A stretch of 6,077 nucleotides of DNA. It comes from Desulfobacterales bacterium. Lineage in GTDB: Bacteria > Desulfobacterota > Desulfobulbia > Desulfobulbales > BM004. Below the pieces are notes generated by a model, which was given only the letters and a program-made list of their open reading frames with translations, did not search any database and was not told the origin of the DNA. The position numbers and the translations under genes were made by a program. Numbering within the stretch: position 1 is the stretch's first letter; each line of letters opens with the position of its first letter. Location: assembly GCA_030621655.1 (NCBI GenBank), contig JAUXHH010000102.1, positions 1-6,077 on the forward strand, given 5' to 3'. Below, piece after piece: positions 5,953 to 6,077 of the stretch.

Positions 5953-6077
5953 CCTTTCACCTTTCCCCTTTTAATAATCCCACCTTCCGAGTATCTTGTC
6001 CCCCCATGCCTGAAACAGCTAAACCAAACTACCTGAATACTCAACTGCCCCTGTGGAGCGTACACTGCCTGATGCTT

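Larger units (their letters stand above)
5381..6077. other. Long intergenic region with repeats, no convincing gene
   Basis: About 700 bases upstream of ssb contain no open frame I can defend as a gene. The two longest frames (plus 5761–6036, minus 6065–5826) both run through the inverted repeats and octamer array, lack ribosome binding sites and show no family resemblance. The left part (5381–5760) is AT-rich with poly-A runs and only small hairpins. The right part (5770–5960) holds the repeat cluster listed separately. From 5961 to 6077 I see only pyrimidine-rich DNA and a distant 6-base inverted pair (GAGTAT 5989–5994 / ATACTC 6036–6041). No tRNA or rRNA signature was found. Confidence 0.6.

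Noticed and set aside
5761..6036. Plus-strand open frame of 91 codons through the repeat cluster.
   Set aside because: It lacks a ribosome binding site, its sequence is dictated by the inverted repeats and octamers, and it has no recognisable domain.
5826..6065. Minus-strand open frame of 79 codons with a basic repetitive segment (KVKGARVLGSKVSRVLG).
   Set aside because: The repetitive segment is simply the octamer array translated; there is no supporting start signal or family resemblance.
5381..6077. CRISPR array or tRNA gene in the long intergenic region.
   Set aside because: There are no regularly spaced repeats of 23–40 bases with unique spacers, and no T-arm or cloverleaf sequence was found.

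Overview
The window holds the 3' end of a bacterial V/A-type ATPase operon on the plus strand, a two-gene ssb–dnaJ (cbpA-type) cluster facing it on the minus strand, and about 700 bases of non-coding, repeat-bearing DNA at the right end. Gene content suggests a Gram-negative, probably anaerobic bacterium. My best guess is a Desulfobacterota (deltaproteobacterial) lineage, because V-type ATPases of this gene order and short degenerate octamer repeats between genes fit that group. This is inference: the window has no rRNA or other phylogenetic marker.

Positions 15–3928 encode V-ATPase subunits F, A, B and D in that order, tightly packed: F and A overlap by 4 bases, A–B are separated by 9 and B–D by 3. 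Together they supply the catalytic head (A and B) and the rotor axle (D and F) of the soluble V1 sector. The membrane and peripheral-stalk subunits (I, K, E, C) are not in the window; if present in the operon they lie upstream of position 1. A and B keep their nucleotide-binding signatures. Subunit A is unusual in ending at 531 residues, well short of the usual ~580–600, with the loss confined to the C-terminal helical domain.

Positions 5365–3972 (minus strand) encode a single-stranded DNA-binding protein and then a DnaJ-family co-chaperone without a zinc-finger domain. They are 44 bases apart and probably co-transcribed. The dnaJ and V-ATPase subunit D genes converge with a 43-base gap in which I see no intrinsic terminator.

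Positions 5366–6077 contain no convincing gene. The first part is AT-rich and should carry the ssb promoter. Between about 5770 and 5960 lies a compact repeat structure: a perfect 20-bp inverted repeat with a 39-nt spacer (5818–5837 / 5877–5896), a perfect 9-bp inverted repeat (5805–5813 / 5838–5846) interlocked with its left arm so that the two hairpins exclude each other or form a pseudoknot, a tandem CGGAGT duplication, and a phased degenerate octamer array (unit CCCTAGAA). This is the part least explained by known genes. I see no complete new multi-gene system in the window; the rest is ordinary housekeeping DNA.
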